Below, one piece after another: positions 25,090 through 34,460 of a DNA stretch of 64,000 nt; position 1 is the first letter of the stretch; every line of letters begins with the position of its first letter. Origin of the DNA: DASZHJ01 sp035507155. Its GTDB lineage: Bacteria > Pseudomonadota > Alphaproteobacteria > ATCC43930 > CGMCC-115725. The DNA is taken from positions 7,284 to 71,283 of the forward strand of contig DATJOK010000071.1 in the NCBI GenBank assembly GCA_035507155.1. Reading direction: 5' to 3'. The translations under genes and the position numbers were made by a program. The notes below the pieces were generated by a model that was not told the DNA's origin, ran no database searches, and was given only the letters and a program-made list of their open reading frames with translations.

Positions 25090-26305
25090 AGGGTGTGGCC
25101 GACGCGCGGAGCGCCGCGCTGTAGACGGCGCTGGTTCGCAGAGCGATCTCATGCCAGCTCGGAATGCCGGCGACCAAGGTGCTGATCCCTTGGGAAAGCC
25201 GGTGGCGGATCGCCGGTTCCCGGACGAGGCGTGCCATGGCGGCGCTCAGCGCCGCCGGATCAGCCGGCGGCACCAGCAGGGCGTGGCGGCCATTCTCCAG
25301 GAGCTCGGCAAAGCCGCCGATATTGGAGGCGATGACCGGCCGCGTCGCGCGCAGTCCCGTCATCAGCACGCCGCTCATGTCGATCTCGCGATAGGGGAAG
25401 AGCAGGATGTCCGCGCGCGCCATCAGGCTGGCGAGCTCGTTGTCCGCGACGAAGCGGAAATCGAAACGGAGGCAGTCGCCGAGCCCGCTTGCCGCCTGCA
25501 CGAGCGGCGCCACGTCCATATAGGGCTTTCCCACCACATCGACCCGGCAGCGCGCGCGATCCTCCGGCGCCATCTGTCTCATCGCCTCGATGACAACATC
25601 GACGCCCTTGTAGGGCTTGACCTTGCCGAAGAGCAGGAAGCGCAGCGCGGCTCCCGTGTGCTCGGCCGGCGGTGGGGCGGGTGCCGCATCCTCGTCATGA
25701 AGGAAGCCGTGAGCGATCTTGGCCAGGCGATCCTCGGCGACGCCGTAGTCCAGCAACCGCCGGCGTGCCTGCTCGGTGTGCACGATCACGCGATCGAAGC
25801 GGCGCAGGATCGCGGTCGCGCCCAGATTCTGCAACGCCGAGCCCGGATTGGCGTTGAAGGGACGCGAATCGTGGGCCGTCAGCACCAGCGGCGCGATCCG
25901 GCGCAGCGGATCTATGAAGGCGCGATCGACCGCCGGAAGCGGCAGCCACTGGAAGTGGATGATGTCGGGCGGATCCTGCCGCAGCGCCCCCAGCAGCCGA
26001 CGCATGGCTCGCGCGTGCAGCGCGCCCTTGGCGATCTTGGTGAGCGGTGCCGGCCAGCGCTCGAGGCCCCAGCGGACCACCTCTGGATAGAAAATCTGCC
26101 GCAGGGTCTCGATGCCTGGCGCGGTCTCGCCCGTCCCCAGCGCCTTGCCGTAGAAAGTGACCGCGTGGCCGACCTCCGCGAGCGCCGTCGCGAGCTTGGC
26201 ATCATAGGGAAGAGTGAAGAGCGAGGGATCGATGAGGGCGAGCTTCAGCGGCTGCACCGCCACTGCATCGGCGGCAGCGGGCGCCGGGTTCGGCTGCGCG
26301 CTCAC
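25064..26305 (-). CDS. Glycosyltransferase family 4
   Basis: The 413-aa GT-B enzyme has an N-terminal domain with IIHFQWLPL and LTAHDSRPFN, and a C-terminal nucleotide-sugar domain with LLFGKVKPYKGVD and LLFPYREIDMSGVLMTGL, the region that usually carries the EX7E-type acidic motif. It is probably cytoplasmic and adds a sugar to the lipid-linked repeat. It overlaps the upstream GT8-like gene by ATGA, so the pair is co-translated. The last 26 nt overlap the wza-like gene on the opposite strand, an unusually deep convergent overlap. Confidence 0.87.
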   Translation of the reverse strand: MSAQPNPAPAAADAVAVQPLKLALIDPSLFTLPYDAKLATALAEVGHAVTFYGKALGTGETAPGIETLRQIFYPEVVRWGLERWPAPLTKIAKGALHARAMRRLLGALRQDPPDIIHFQWLPLPAVDRAFIDPLRRIAPLVLTAHDSRPFNANPGSALQNLGATAILRRFDRVIVHTEQARRRLLDYGVAEDRLAKIAHGFLHDEDAAPAPPPAEHTGAALRFLLFGKVKPYKGVDVVIEAMRQMAPEDRARCRVDVVGKPYMDVAPLVQAASGLGDCLRFDFRFVADNELASLMARADILLFPYREIDMSGVLMTGLRATRPVIASNIGGFAELLENGRHALLVPPADPAALSAAMARLVREPAIRHRLSQGISTLVAGIPSWHEIALRTSAVYSAALRASATPSRSSVAGP

Positions 26306-27162
26306 GGCTTCGGCCCGGCGCCGTACCGGATCATCGTCTCGAAGCTCTGGCCGCCGGTGCGCTGGATGGCGTAGCTCGTCCGCTTAGCGGGACCAGCCAG
26401 GTGGAGCGCCGAGACGGTTCGGTAGGGTGCGTAGGGCTCGCAGAACGTGCCCACTTCGTCGTTCCACATCGGCACGCCGCGATCGCAGATCCAGTTGGCG
26501 TTCGCAGGCAGGACCGCGGTCTCCAGCCGATGCTGGTAGATCGCCTGGTTGAGGGCGAATTGATCATGCGGCGTGAGGCGGCCGGTGCGCTCGATGGCCG
26601 CGCGATAGCATTCCGCCCAGGCGCGCCAATGCGGCGCGTCGCGCGCGATGGCGAATATCCCGGCATTGAGGTGCGGCCGGCTCAGCAGCCAGGTGCCGCG
26701 GGCGGCTCCGTAGCCCAGCACGAAATGCTTCGCGGTCCAGAGGAAGAGCCAGAGCTGGAAGCGGTAGGCGCTCTCGGCCTCGTGAGCGATCGCCATGCCT
26801 TTGGCGGCGGCGCCCTCGATCATGCCGAGGATGGCATCCGGCGACTGCAGCCAGACGTCGGAATCGATCCAGAGATAGAGATCGAAGCCGGGCAGATAAT
26901 CCGGCAGGAACGGCCGCACCAGAAACGCGAGTTGCAGCGGATTGGTCTTCGCCGCAGAGAGATCGAAATGCGGTCGCGGGGTCAGGATGCGATCGGTATA
27001 GGTCCTGAGCCACTGGACGTGATCCGGCGCCAAGCCGAGATCGAAGCAGGCAAGCTCGAGCGCCGGCAGGCCCGGTTGGCTCTGCATCGAGACGATCATG
27101 TCGCGCAGGAGCGGAAAATAGTTCGCGTCGGCGGATGTGACGGCGACGATTCTGGTCGTCAC
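26302..27162 (-). CDS. GT8/GT-A-like glycosyltransferase
   Basis: The 286-aa protein has a GT-A-like order: an N-terminal IVAVTSADANYFPLL strand-loop, then LYLWIDSDVWL with a DSD motif for metal and nucleotide sugar, LNAGIFAIARD, and a late HLAGPAK segment. This resembles family 8 transferases. The start is GTG 27162 with GAGG 7 nt upstream. It precedes the GT4 gene in a two-gene minus-strand unit. The donor is unknown; the call rests on motif order and locus context. Confidence 0.7.
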   Translation of the reverse strand: MTTRIVAVTSADANYFPLLRDMIVSMQSQPGLPALELACFDLGLAPDHVQWLRTYTDRILTPRPHFDLSAAKTNPLQLAFLVRPFLPDYLPGFDLYLWIDSDVWLQSPDAILGMIEGAAAKGMAIAHEAESAYRFQLWLFLWTAKHFVLGYGAARGTWLLSRPHLNAGIFAIARDAPHWRAWAECYRAAIERTGRLTPHDQFALNQAIYQHRLETAVLPANANWICDRGVPMWNDEVGTFCEPYAPYRTVSALHLAGPAKRTSYAIQRTGGQSFETMIRYGAGPKP

Positions 27163-27392
27163 GCAGATGCCTCGGCCGGTTGTGGAGGAACTCGCGAGGC
27201 AGGATCAGAGAGGGGGGCGCGGCAAATCACAAGGAGCAAAAAGTCGGCCTGCGCGCATCACAGATTTGACACGGCGTATCGATTGACACTCTGCGCCGAC
27301 GCGGCGTGAGAATGCGCGGCCGCCTGCGCGCCGCGCCGGAACAGAAATGCCACGCGCTTGAAGCGATGTCTCCCGCTACATCAGGATCGATG

Positions 27393-28349
27393 ATGCCGCG
27401 CGTCTCCGTTCTCATGCCGGTCTTCAACGGCGGTGCCTATCTCGAACTGGCGATCGCGAGCGTGCTGGCGCAGAGCCTTGCCGATTTCGAGCTGGTGGTG
27501 GTGGATGACGGCTCGACCGATCGCTCGCCGGAGACCATAGAGGCGTTCGCCGCCCGCGACGAGCGCGTCCGGCTGCTGCGCAAGCCCAATTCGGGGATCA
27601 GCGATACCCTCAACCACGGACTCGCGGAGGCGCGCGGCGACTGGATCGCGCGGCTCGACGCTGACGACATCATGCTGCCGGAGCGGCTCGCACGGCAGCT
27701 CGCTTTCCTCAGGGACAATCCGGACGTGGTCGCTGTCGGCTCCTACTATGACCTCATCAACGGTGCCGGCGAGCGGCGCATCACCCGCTATCCGCTGCCA
27801 CGCACCCGCGACGAGCTCACGCGGTATCTGGACGCGCGCGAGCCGCTGACCTTCACCCATCCCACCATGACCTATCGCCGGGATCTCGCGCTTCGGCTTG
27901 GCGGGTACCGACGGGAGCTCGAGCCCTGCGAGGATGCGGACCTCTTCGCACGCATGCTTGCCGCAGGCGGGACGATCCTCGTGCAGCCCGAGATCCTCAC
28001 CCTTTACCGCGTCCACAGCGGCTCGATTTCCCATCGCAAGACCCGCGAGATGTTCACCAAGCTGCGCTTCGTGTTTCACAATTTCTACGCCGCGCGCGAA
28101 GGCCGGCCGCCGATCACTTACGACGAGTTCCTGATTTATCGGCGGCGTCTCTCGCTCACTGCGCGGCTGCGCACCACCCGGGACTACATCTCCGAGGTGC
28201 TTTACCGAAGCGCCACGGCAGCCCAGGTCGATGGGCGTCAGATGCGGGCGGGTCTCTCCCTCGCCGGTGCCGCCCTGCTGAAGCCACGGAAGGCGATCAG
28301 GCGCGCGCTCCGCAATCTGCCGCTGCGCATCGCGGGCGCGCCCGGATGA
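27393..28349 (+). CDS. Glycosyltransferase family 2
   Basis: The enzyme of 318 aa has the typical GT2 opening RVSVLMPVFNGGAYLELAI, VVDDGSTDRS and the DxD site RLDADDIMLPERL. ATG 27393 has AGGA 6 nt upstream; ATGs at 27390 and further up are possible but the extension is not family-like. It is followed by the acyltransferase gene at 50 nt, likely in one transcript. It adds one residue of the repeat unit; sugar unknown. Confidence 0.88.
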   Translation: MPRVSVLMPVFNGGAYLELAIASVLAQSLADFELVVVDDGSTDRSPETIEAFAARDERVRLLRKPNSGISDTLNHGLAEARGDWIARLDADDIMLPERLARQLAFLRDNPDVVAVGSYYDLINGAGERRITRYPLPRTRDELTRYLDAREPLTFTHPTMTYRRDLALRLGGYRRELEPCEDADLFARMLAAGGTILVQPEILTLYRVHSGSISHRKTREMFTKLRFVFHNFYAAREGRPPITYDEFLIYRRRLSLTARLRTTRDYISEVLYRSATAAQVDGRQMRAGLSLAGAALLKPRKAIRRALRNLPLRIAGAPG

Positions 28350-28399
28350 GCGTGTCTGCGTCCGCGCGCGACCGATTCCCGGGCTTCAGGAGCTGAACG

Positions 28400-29578
28400 A
28401 TGGCACATTCCGTCCGCCTGGCGCCCTCCCAGGTCGACTATCTCAACATCGTGCGGGCGGCGGCGGCGCAGATCGTGCTGTTCGGTCATGCCTCCCACTA
28501 TTATTTCAATCGTGGCTTCCTGGCCTCGGGACGGCTCGAGACCTTTGGCGTGCTGGTGTTCTTCCTGCTGTCGGGGTTCCTGATCTGTACCAGCGTGCTG
28601 CAGAAATGGGAGCGGACGGACTACCGCTTCGAGCATTATGTCATCGACCGCTTCTGCCGGATCTTCTCCGCCTACGTGCCGGCGCTGATCTTCGTCGCAG
28701 CGGTGGACGGTCTGATATGGACAGACCGCGCCTACCCCTACGGCGACAGCTACACGCTGGGTACCTGGTTCGGCAATCTCGCCATGCTGCAGGACTATCC
28801 GATTTTCCAGGTGCTGCGCCGTCTCGGCGTGCCGGAACAGTCCTGGTTCATCCGCCCCTTCGGCTCCGGACGGCCGTTCTGGACGGTTGCGATCGAGTGG
28901 TGGATCTACCTGTTCTTCGGCTATATCGCCTTCTTCTCACTGCGTGGCCGGCCGATCACGCTGAAGAGTCTGGCGATCCTCGCCGTGCTGGGAGTGATCC
29001 CGCTCTACAACGCCATGGGCGGCGTCGGCGACTGTCTGAGCTTCATCTGGGCGCTGGGCGCGGCCGTCGCGGTCGCCCGGCATCGGCTCTATCGATGGGC
29101 GGCGGCACGGAACCTCGCCCTGGAGGGCCGGCGGCTGGCGCTGCTGAGCGGCTTGGCGATCGCGGTCTCCGCCGCGCTGCTCGGCGGCCGCGTCTTCGTA
29201 ACCGGCTTTCGGGTCTATGACCTGCAATTCGCGATCTTCACCGGCGGCATCCTCTTCGGACTCCTGTTTCTGCTGGGCTTCGCGCCGGTCAAGCTGCCCT
29301 CACTGCTGAGGCGTGCGATCGATTTTTTCGCCGACTACAGCTATTCCCTCTACCTCATCCACTTCACGATCCTGATCTGGTTCGCCGTGCGCCATCCGAG
29401 CGTCGAGCTCAGAGATCCGACGATGTTCGTGACCGTTCTGGTGGTCGCCAACCTCGCGGCGATGCTGTTCTGGTTCGTGTTCGAGCGCCACTATCCGGCT
29501 CTGGCCAGCAGCGCCAAGGCGGCGCTCGACCGACGCCGGCTGCGTGTCGCGGCCGGACCGCCGGCAGCTGCGGAGTGA
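28400..29578 (+). CDS. Acyltransferase family 3 membrane protein
   Basis: The 392-aa protein has about ten membrane helices and the family-3 signature near the N-terminus: LNIVRAAAAQIVLFGHASHYYF with the catalytic-type His, then FGVLVFFLLSGFLI and later DRFCRIFSAYVPAL. Such enzymes (OafA, ExoZ) acetylate or otherwise acylate sugars of surface polysaccharides from the inner membrane. CAGGAG lies 7 nt before the ATG. No fused SGNH domain is present. It probably decorates the EPS. Confidence 0.88.
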   Translation: MAHSVRLAPSQVDYLNIVRAAAAQIVLFGHASHYYFNRGFLASGRLETFGVLVFFLLSGFLICTSVLQKWERTDYRFEHYVIDRFCRIFSAYVPALIFVAAVDGLIWTDRAYPYGDSYTLGTWFGNLAMLQDYPIFQVLRRLGVPEQSWFIRPFGSGRPFWTVAIEWWIYLFFGYIAFFSLRGRPITLKSLAILAVLGVIPLYNAMGGVGDCLSFIWALGAAVAVARHRLYRWAAARNLALEGRRLALLSGLAIAVSAALLGGRVFVTGFRVYDLQFAIFTGGILFGLLFLLGFAPVKLPSLLRRAIDFFADYSYSLYLIHFTILIWFAVRHPSVELRDPTMFVTVLVVANLAAMLFWFVFERHYPALASSAKAALDRRRLRVAAGPPAAAE

Positions 29579-29585
29579 GGCGGTT

Positions 29586-30866
29586 CTAGAAGGTGCCGCT
29601 CGCGTACTCGCCGAGCCGCCTGTGGGCTTCCTGGGTGATGCCGACCGGGCTGGTATTCGGGAAGACCACCAGCACCAGCATCAGTGTCTGGATGCGGGCG
29701 TCGACGAGGTTGCCGCCGAGAATGAGGTAATTGAGGAACATCGCTCCGCTCAGCCAATAGGAGCGCGCATTGACGAAGATGCAATAACAGACGAAGGCGA
29801 CGAACGGCACCGTCCCCACCACCCCGTATTCGAAGAACAGCTTGCCCCAGGTGGGATCGTGCACCTCGTATTCCAGCTGATTGAAGAACAGCTCGATGGC
29901 ACCGGGCCCGAGGCCGAAGAGCGTGGTCTGCACGTGCGGAAAGATGAAATCGTGGAACAGGTAGAAGGGCGAGAGGAAGCGGGCGAAAGCGCTCGAGCGG
30001 TCCGAGCTGAAATCCCGCACACGATCCATCAGCGCCGTGAGGTGAAGCGAGTCCGAGAACACCGCCAGCGCGAAGGCGCCGGCCACGGCAAGCAGCACCA
30101 GACGCCCGTGGCCGCGGTGCACGAGCAGCGCCGGCACGAAGATCACGAACAGGATCAGGCCGGTGCCGGAATAGGCGAGCAGCATGGCGAGGCCCAGCAC
30201 GGCCATGCGCCAGGACGGCTGGAAGAAGGCGAATTCCACGATGATCGCCAGAGCCATCAGCTGCGAGAAGGCGGAGGGCTCCACCAGGAAGAAGCCGTTG
30301 GCCTTGTTGAGATCGCCGATCCCCATGGGGATCACATAGTTGAAGCCGTGGCTCAGGATGGCATCGGGGAGCAGGCCCTCGAAGGTGAACAGCGTCTCGC
30401 CGTGGATCGCGAATTGCCCAACAAACTGGCAGATGCCGGCGATCGCGATGAGGAAGGCGAGGAACCGGAACACGCGCAGCGTGACCTCGAAGTGGCCGTC
30501 GCCGTCCCGCAGCACGAAGAGAAAGGCCGTGTAGAGGCACACCAGGAGCGCGAAAGACGCCACGGAATTCCTGGCGCCGGCGCCCAGCATCGCGGACAGC
30601 AGCATGGCGGCGATCGCCAGGCAGAAGAGGCCGACCCTGATGGGATTCAACCGCAGTTCGCCGGTGACCGCCAGCACCGCGACGCTGATCAGGCTGATCA
30701 CCACCGTCGCCGAAAGCTCGCGCTGACCGAAGGTAAGGGCGAAGCGCGGCAGGATCAGCGCGCCGACCAACATCGCCGTGAGCATCACCGGCGTCACGGC
30801 AAAGGAGAACGCGCCCGCGCGCTCCGGCCGCAAAAAAGACACGCTTGAGCCTTGCATCTCGGTCAT
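29586..30866 (-). CDS. Polysaccharide polymerase, Wzy/O-antigen-ligase-like
   Basis: The 426-aa protein has 10-12 helices and a large periplasmic loop in the second half (about 280-340: SDRSSAFARFLSPFYLFHDF, GLGPGAIELFF), followed by a TWGKLFFEYGVVGTVPF segment. This is the topology and weak motif pattern of Wzy/WaaL-like proteins. It would join lipid-linked repeats on the periplasmic side. It stops 7 nt from the convergent acyltransferase gene. Wzy proteins diverge strongly, so assignment rests on topology and locus completeness. Confidence 0.75.
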   Translation of the reverse strand: MTEMQGSSVSFLRPERAGAFSFAVTPVMLTAMLVGALILPRFALTFGQRELSATVVISLISVAVLAVTGELRLNPIRVGLFCLAIAAMLLSAMLGAGARNSVASFALLVCLYTAFLFVLRDGDGHFEVTLRVFRFLAFLIAIAGICQFVGQFAIHGETLFTFEGLLPDAILSHGFNYVIPMGIGDLNKANGFFLVEPSAFSQLMALAIIVEFAFFQPSWRMAVLGLAMLLAYSGTGLILFVIFVPALLVHRGHGRLVLLAVAGAFALAVFSDSLHLTALMDRVRDFSSDRSSAFARFLSPFYLFHDFIFPHVQTTLFGLGPGAIELFFNQLEYEVHDPTWGKLFFEYGVVGTVPFVAFVCYCIFVNARSYWLSGAMFLNYLILGGNLVDARIQTLMLVLVVFPNTSPVGITQEAHRRLGEYASGTF

Positions 30867-31162
30867 ACAAATCTCTTATTGCATTGCGGCACGCGGTGGG
30901 AAACAGCGCATGTGGCGCGCCGGATCGCAGTCGATCTGCCAACAAATGCACGCTGCCGGGTGCTGGGGGTGTGTCATCTCGCTGACACCCGAGGCGCCGC
31001 CTCTGGCGCGACAGGATGCCCATCACCATTCACTGCGGCGACACGGTTGACCATGCGGATGGACCGCCGAGGGTCGTCGCGGAATGCTCACGAGGCTCAG
31101 GGCATGCGCCGGCCTAAGGTCGCAGGCTCTCGGCTCTCCCGAAAAATTGAAGAGATGGCATC
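30867..31162. promoter_or_regulatory. Divergent spacer between polymerase and chain-length/kinase gene
   Basis: This 296-nt region has no gene. GTGTCA (30971-30976) and TGACAC (30983-30988) form an inverted repeat with a 6-nt spacer, a possible regulator site between two divergent EPS promoters. No clear sigma70 elements were recognised. Confidence 0.4.
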
Positions 31163-33406
31163 TTGGCAGTAGAAGTCATCAGAACCGACGACCTTGAGCG
31201 CCGTCGCATCAGTCGTGGGCCATTGCCGCCCGACGTGATCGAGGCGAGGCCTGTCGCGGTGCCGGTGATGACGCCGACGCCGCGCTCGGTGACGCTCTCC
31301 GACCTCGTGCGAACGCTGTGGCGCCGTCGCAAGCTCATTCTGGCGATCGTGCTGCCGCTGATGATCGCCGCGCTCGTCATCGTGAAGCAGGTGCCGCCCA
31401 CCTACACCGCCGAGGGCGCGATGGTGATCGCGGCGCGGAAGTTCATGATCCCAGAGCTTCAGTCGGTCACGATGCCCACCGGCGATGTCGCGATCGTCCG
31501 CAGCGAGGTGGCCGTTCTGCGCTCTCGAATCCTGCTCGACGCGGTCGCCAAGAAGCTGAACCTGGACACACTGCCCGAGTTCAACCCGCTGCTGCGCGGT
31601 CCGGAGAGCTGGTGGCACCGGCTCGATCCGCGGATCTACATCAACAAGCTTTTTGCCGAGCCGCCGACGCGCGCGCCGGACCAGTCCGAGGTCGTCAACG
31701 CCGCGGTGGAGGAAACGCTCAATCGCAATCTCGATGTCGGCAATGACACCCGCGACTACGTGGTGACCATCCACTATCGCAGCCATGACCCGGTGCTCAG
31801 CGCCAAGATCGTCAATACGCTGATGTCGGAATATCTTCAGCAGGCGATCCAGTCGAAGATCAACGCCACCGTCGGCGCCAACTCCTCGCTTGACCGTCGC
31901 GCCAAGGAGCTCCGTCACGACGTCGAGGACGCCGACGCGAAGGTGCAGGCCTTCAGTGCCAAGAACGGCATCCTGGACACCCGTCTCGGCACCGTGAGCT
32001 CGCAACAGCTCAACGACCTGAATACCCAGCTCAGCAACGCCCGCTCGGACCGTGCCGCGGCCGAGGCGAAATATGCCCAGGCGCTGGCCTTGCAGCGCAG
32101 CGGCGGCACCGACGCCACCGCCGGCGCGGTGCTGGCCTCGCCGCTCATCCAAAATCTGCAAGCCAAGGAGGTCGAGCTCGCCGCGCAGGCGCATGACATC
32201 GCCACCCGACTCGGTCCCGACCATCCGGAGCGGCAGAGCATCGAGCGGCAGCTCTCTGCCATTCGCCGCAGCATCTCCGTGGAGGTCGGCAAGGTCGTGA
32301 GCTCGCTCAAGGGCGAGGTGGAAGTGGCGCGCGCCCGCGAGCAGGCGCTGGCGCAGAAGGTCGCCCAGCTCGAGGGCAGCGCCCGCACGAGCTCCGAAGC
32401 CCAGGCGCAGCTGCAGCTGCTGAAGGATGACGCGGACGGCAAGCGGAAGATCTACAACGAGTTCCTACTGCGGCTCGCGCAGACCGCGAAGCCGGACGAT
32501 CAGCAGGAACCCGATGCGCGCATCATCTCCAACGCGGCGCCGCCGATCGGGCCGTCGGGGCCGCACGTGTTCCAGATCGTGCTGCTGACCGGCATCGTCG
32601 GCACGCTTGCGAGCTTCGCCGGCGTTCTGCTGCATGCCGAGCTCGACAATGGCTACGAGAATCTCGGCGAGGTCCGCGCCAGTACCGGCCTGGTGGGGTT
32701 CGCGGCGGTCCCGCAGGTGCGCCGCCCCGGCCGGCGGCGGCTTTGGCATCGCTATGTGCTGGATCACCCGCATTCCGCCTTTGCCGAGACCCTGCGCGGC
32801 TTCCGCGCTCGGCTGCAGGCGGCCGCACGCTACCGTCCGGTGAAGACCGTGCTGATCACCTCCGCGGAGGTGGGCGAGGGCAAGACCAGCATCGCGCTCG
32901 CTTTCTCGCGCCTCACTGCCCGCGACGGCCAGCGCGTGCTGCTGATCGAATGCGACCTGCGCCGCCCGGCGCTCGGCTCCGTGCTCGCCTCTTCGAGCGC
33001 GACGGAATTCGGCGACGTCCTCTGCGGCCGCCTGCCCTGGCGCGAGAGCGTCCGGGTCGATCAGAGCAGCGGCCTGCATTATCTCGTCGCCGACCGGCCC
33101 ATCAACAACGTCTCACAGATCCTTGAGGGTGACGGCCTCAGCCGCATCCTGCAGGAAGCGGCGGACGAGTACGATTTCGTGGTGGTGGATTCCCCGCCTG
33201 TGATGCGGGTGCCGGACGCCATCCTGCTCGCGTACCAGGTCGATATCGTCGGCGTCGTGGTGTCTTGGAAGCAGACGCCGCGGCACGAGGTCGCAGAAGC
33301 GGTGCGGCGGCTCGATATGCACGGTGACAAAATGTTCGGCCTCATTCTCAACAAGGTCGCAACCGATCACGTCTCCGACGACACGTTCCGCGGCTATGGC
33401 CGCTGA
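31163..33406 (+). CDS. Fused Wzz chain-length determinant / BY-kinase (GumC-ExoP type)
   Basis: The 747-aa protein has a Wzz domain with helix 1 (LILAIVLPLMIAALVIV), long periplasmic coiled coils, a GNVR-like region and helix 2 (IVLLTGIVGTLASFAGVLL). The cytoplasmic kinase domain has Walker A SAEVGEGKTS (Lys574), Walker A' IECDLRRP (Asp598) and Walker B VVVDSPP (Asp676). The usual C-terminal tyrosine cluster is missing; only one Tyr is found in the last few residues (GYGR). TTG 31163 is the only early start in frame, since a stop precedes it. It controls EPS chain length and export with the Wza-like protein. Confidence 0.92.
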   Translation: MAVEVIRTDDLERRRISRGPLPPDVIEARPVAVPVMTPTPRSVTLSDLVRTLWRRRKLILAIVLPLMIAALVIVKQVPPTYTAEGAMVIAARKFMIPELQSVTMPTGDVAIVRSEVAVLRSRILLDAVAKKLNLDTLPEFNPLLRGPESWWHRLDPRIYINKLFAEPPTRAPDQSEVVNAAVEETLNRNLDVGNDTRDYVVTIHYRSHDPVLSAKIVNTLMSEYLQQAIQSKINATVGANSSLDRRAKELRHDVEDADAKVQAFSAKNGILDTRLGTVSSQQLNDLNTQLSNARSDRAAAEAKYAQALALQRSGGTDATAGAVLASPLIQNLQAKEVELAAQAHDIATRLGPDHPERQSIERQLSAIRRSISVEVGKVVSSLKGEVEVARAREQALAQKVAQLEGSARTSSEAQAQLQLLKDDADGKRKIYNEFLLRLAQTAKPDDQQEPDARIISNAAPPIGPSGPHVFQIVLLTGIVGTLASFAGVLLHAELDNGYENLGEVRASTGLVGFAAVPQVRRPGRRRLWHRYVLDHPHSAFAETLRGFRARLQAAARYRPVKTVLITSAEVGEGKTSIALAFSRLTARDGQRVLLIECDLRRPALGSVLASSSATEFGDVLCGRLPWRESVRVDQSSGLHYLVADRPINNVSQILEGDGLSRILQEAADEYDFVVVDSPPVMRVPDAILLAYQVDIVGVVVSWKQTPRHEVAEAVRRLDMHGDKMFGLILNKVATDHVSDDTFRGYGR

Positions 33407-33497
33407 TCGTCCATTTTATGACGCTGCGCCGCAGGACGGCGTTGCGCTAGCGTGCGCCCGAACGAGCGCTGGCTGCAGCGGCCGATAGCAGGTTCTC

Positions 33498-34439
33498 ATG
33501 AATTGTGAAGCCGACAGAGCGCATGGCGGCGAGGTGACGGACGCCTCGATCATCATCTCGACACGCAACCGCGCGCCATCGCTCGCCCGTTGTCTCGAGA
33601 CGGTACGGCTGATCCGCGCGGAGACGCCGTGGGAGCTCATCGTCGTCGACAACGGATCGACCGATGATACGGCGGAAGTCCTGCGCGCCTTCGCGCAGCG
33701 CTCGCGGCTCAGGGTGCGGGTGGTGAGCGAGCCGGTGCCCGGTCTGGCCCGGGCCAGGAATGCGGGCGCGCGCGTCGCCCGCGGCCAGGTGCTGATCTTC
33801 ACCGACGACGATTGCTACGTCCAATCGGATTTCATTGATCAGTATCGCCGCATCTTCAGCGATCCGGCGATCGGCTTCGCCGGCGGCCGCATCCTGCTGC
33901 ACGATCGCACCGACTATCCCCTGACGATCAACGAATCAGAGGATGAAGTGCGCTTTCCCGTCGGACGGCCGGTGCCCTGCGGCATCATCCAGGGTGCCAA
34001 CATGGCGTTCCGTCGCGACGCCCTCGAGGCGGCCGGCGGGTTCGACGAGCGGCTCGGCTCGGGCACCGCGTTTCCCGCCGAGGACTGGGACATGCTGACC
34101 AGGGTCGGTGCGCAGGGCTGGGCGGGCGGCTATTTCCCAGGACCGACGGTCTCGCATCATCACGGTCGCAAGCCGCACGAAGCCAGGACTCTGATCCGCG
34201 TCTACAACATCGGCTCGGGCGCCGTCTATCTGAAGCTGGCGATGAATCCGGAGACACGGCGGCTCTACGGGCCACACGTTCTGCGTCGGATGCTCGGCGA
34301 CATGAAATTCCATCAGCTGAAGGTCGCGCAGCAGATATACGGAGCCCTGCTGTTCCTGCGCGAGCAGAGAAGGCGCCGCCTCGAGAAGGCGCCGGCCGCA
34401 GCGATCGAAGCCTCCGGATCGTACTCGCGGCACGGCTGA
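33498..34439 (+). CDS. Glycosyltransferase family 2
   Basis: The 313-aa GT2 enzyme shows ASIIISTRNRAPSLARCLE, VVDNGSTDDT, GLARARNAG and the DxD site IFTDDDCYV. A later AEDWDMLTRV is the catalytic-base acidic region of this family. CAGG lies 5 nt before the ATG. It is the first of three tightly spaced plus-strand genes (GT2, HAD protein, Wzx), so it probably adds a late residue of the repeat before flipping. Sugar specificity is unknown. Confidence 0.88.
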   Translation: MNCEADRAHGGEVTDASIIISTRNRAPSLARCLETVRLIRAETPWELIVVDNGSTDDTAEVLRAFAQRSRLRVRVVSEPVPGLARARNAGARVARGQVLIFTDDDCYVQSDFIDQYRRIFSDPAIGFAGGRILLHDRTDYPLTINESEDEVRFPVGRPVPCGIIQGANMAFRRDALEAAGGFDERLGSGTAFPAEDWDMLTRVGAQGWAGGYFPGPTVSHHHGRKPHEARTLIRVYNIGSGAVYLKLAMNPETRRLYGPHVLRRMLGDMKFHQLKVAQQIYGALLFLREQRRRRLEKAPAAAIEASGSYSRHG

Positions 34440-34460
34440 TCGGCGGGTGTCGGGTCGCGC

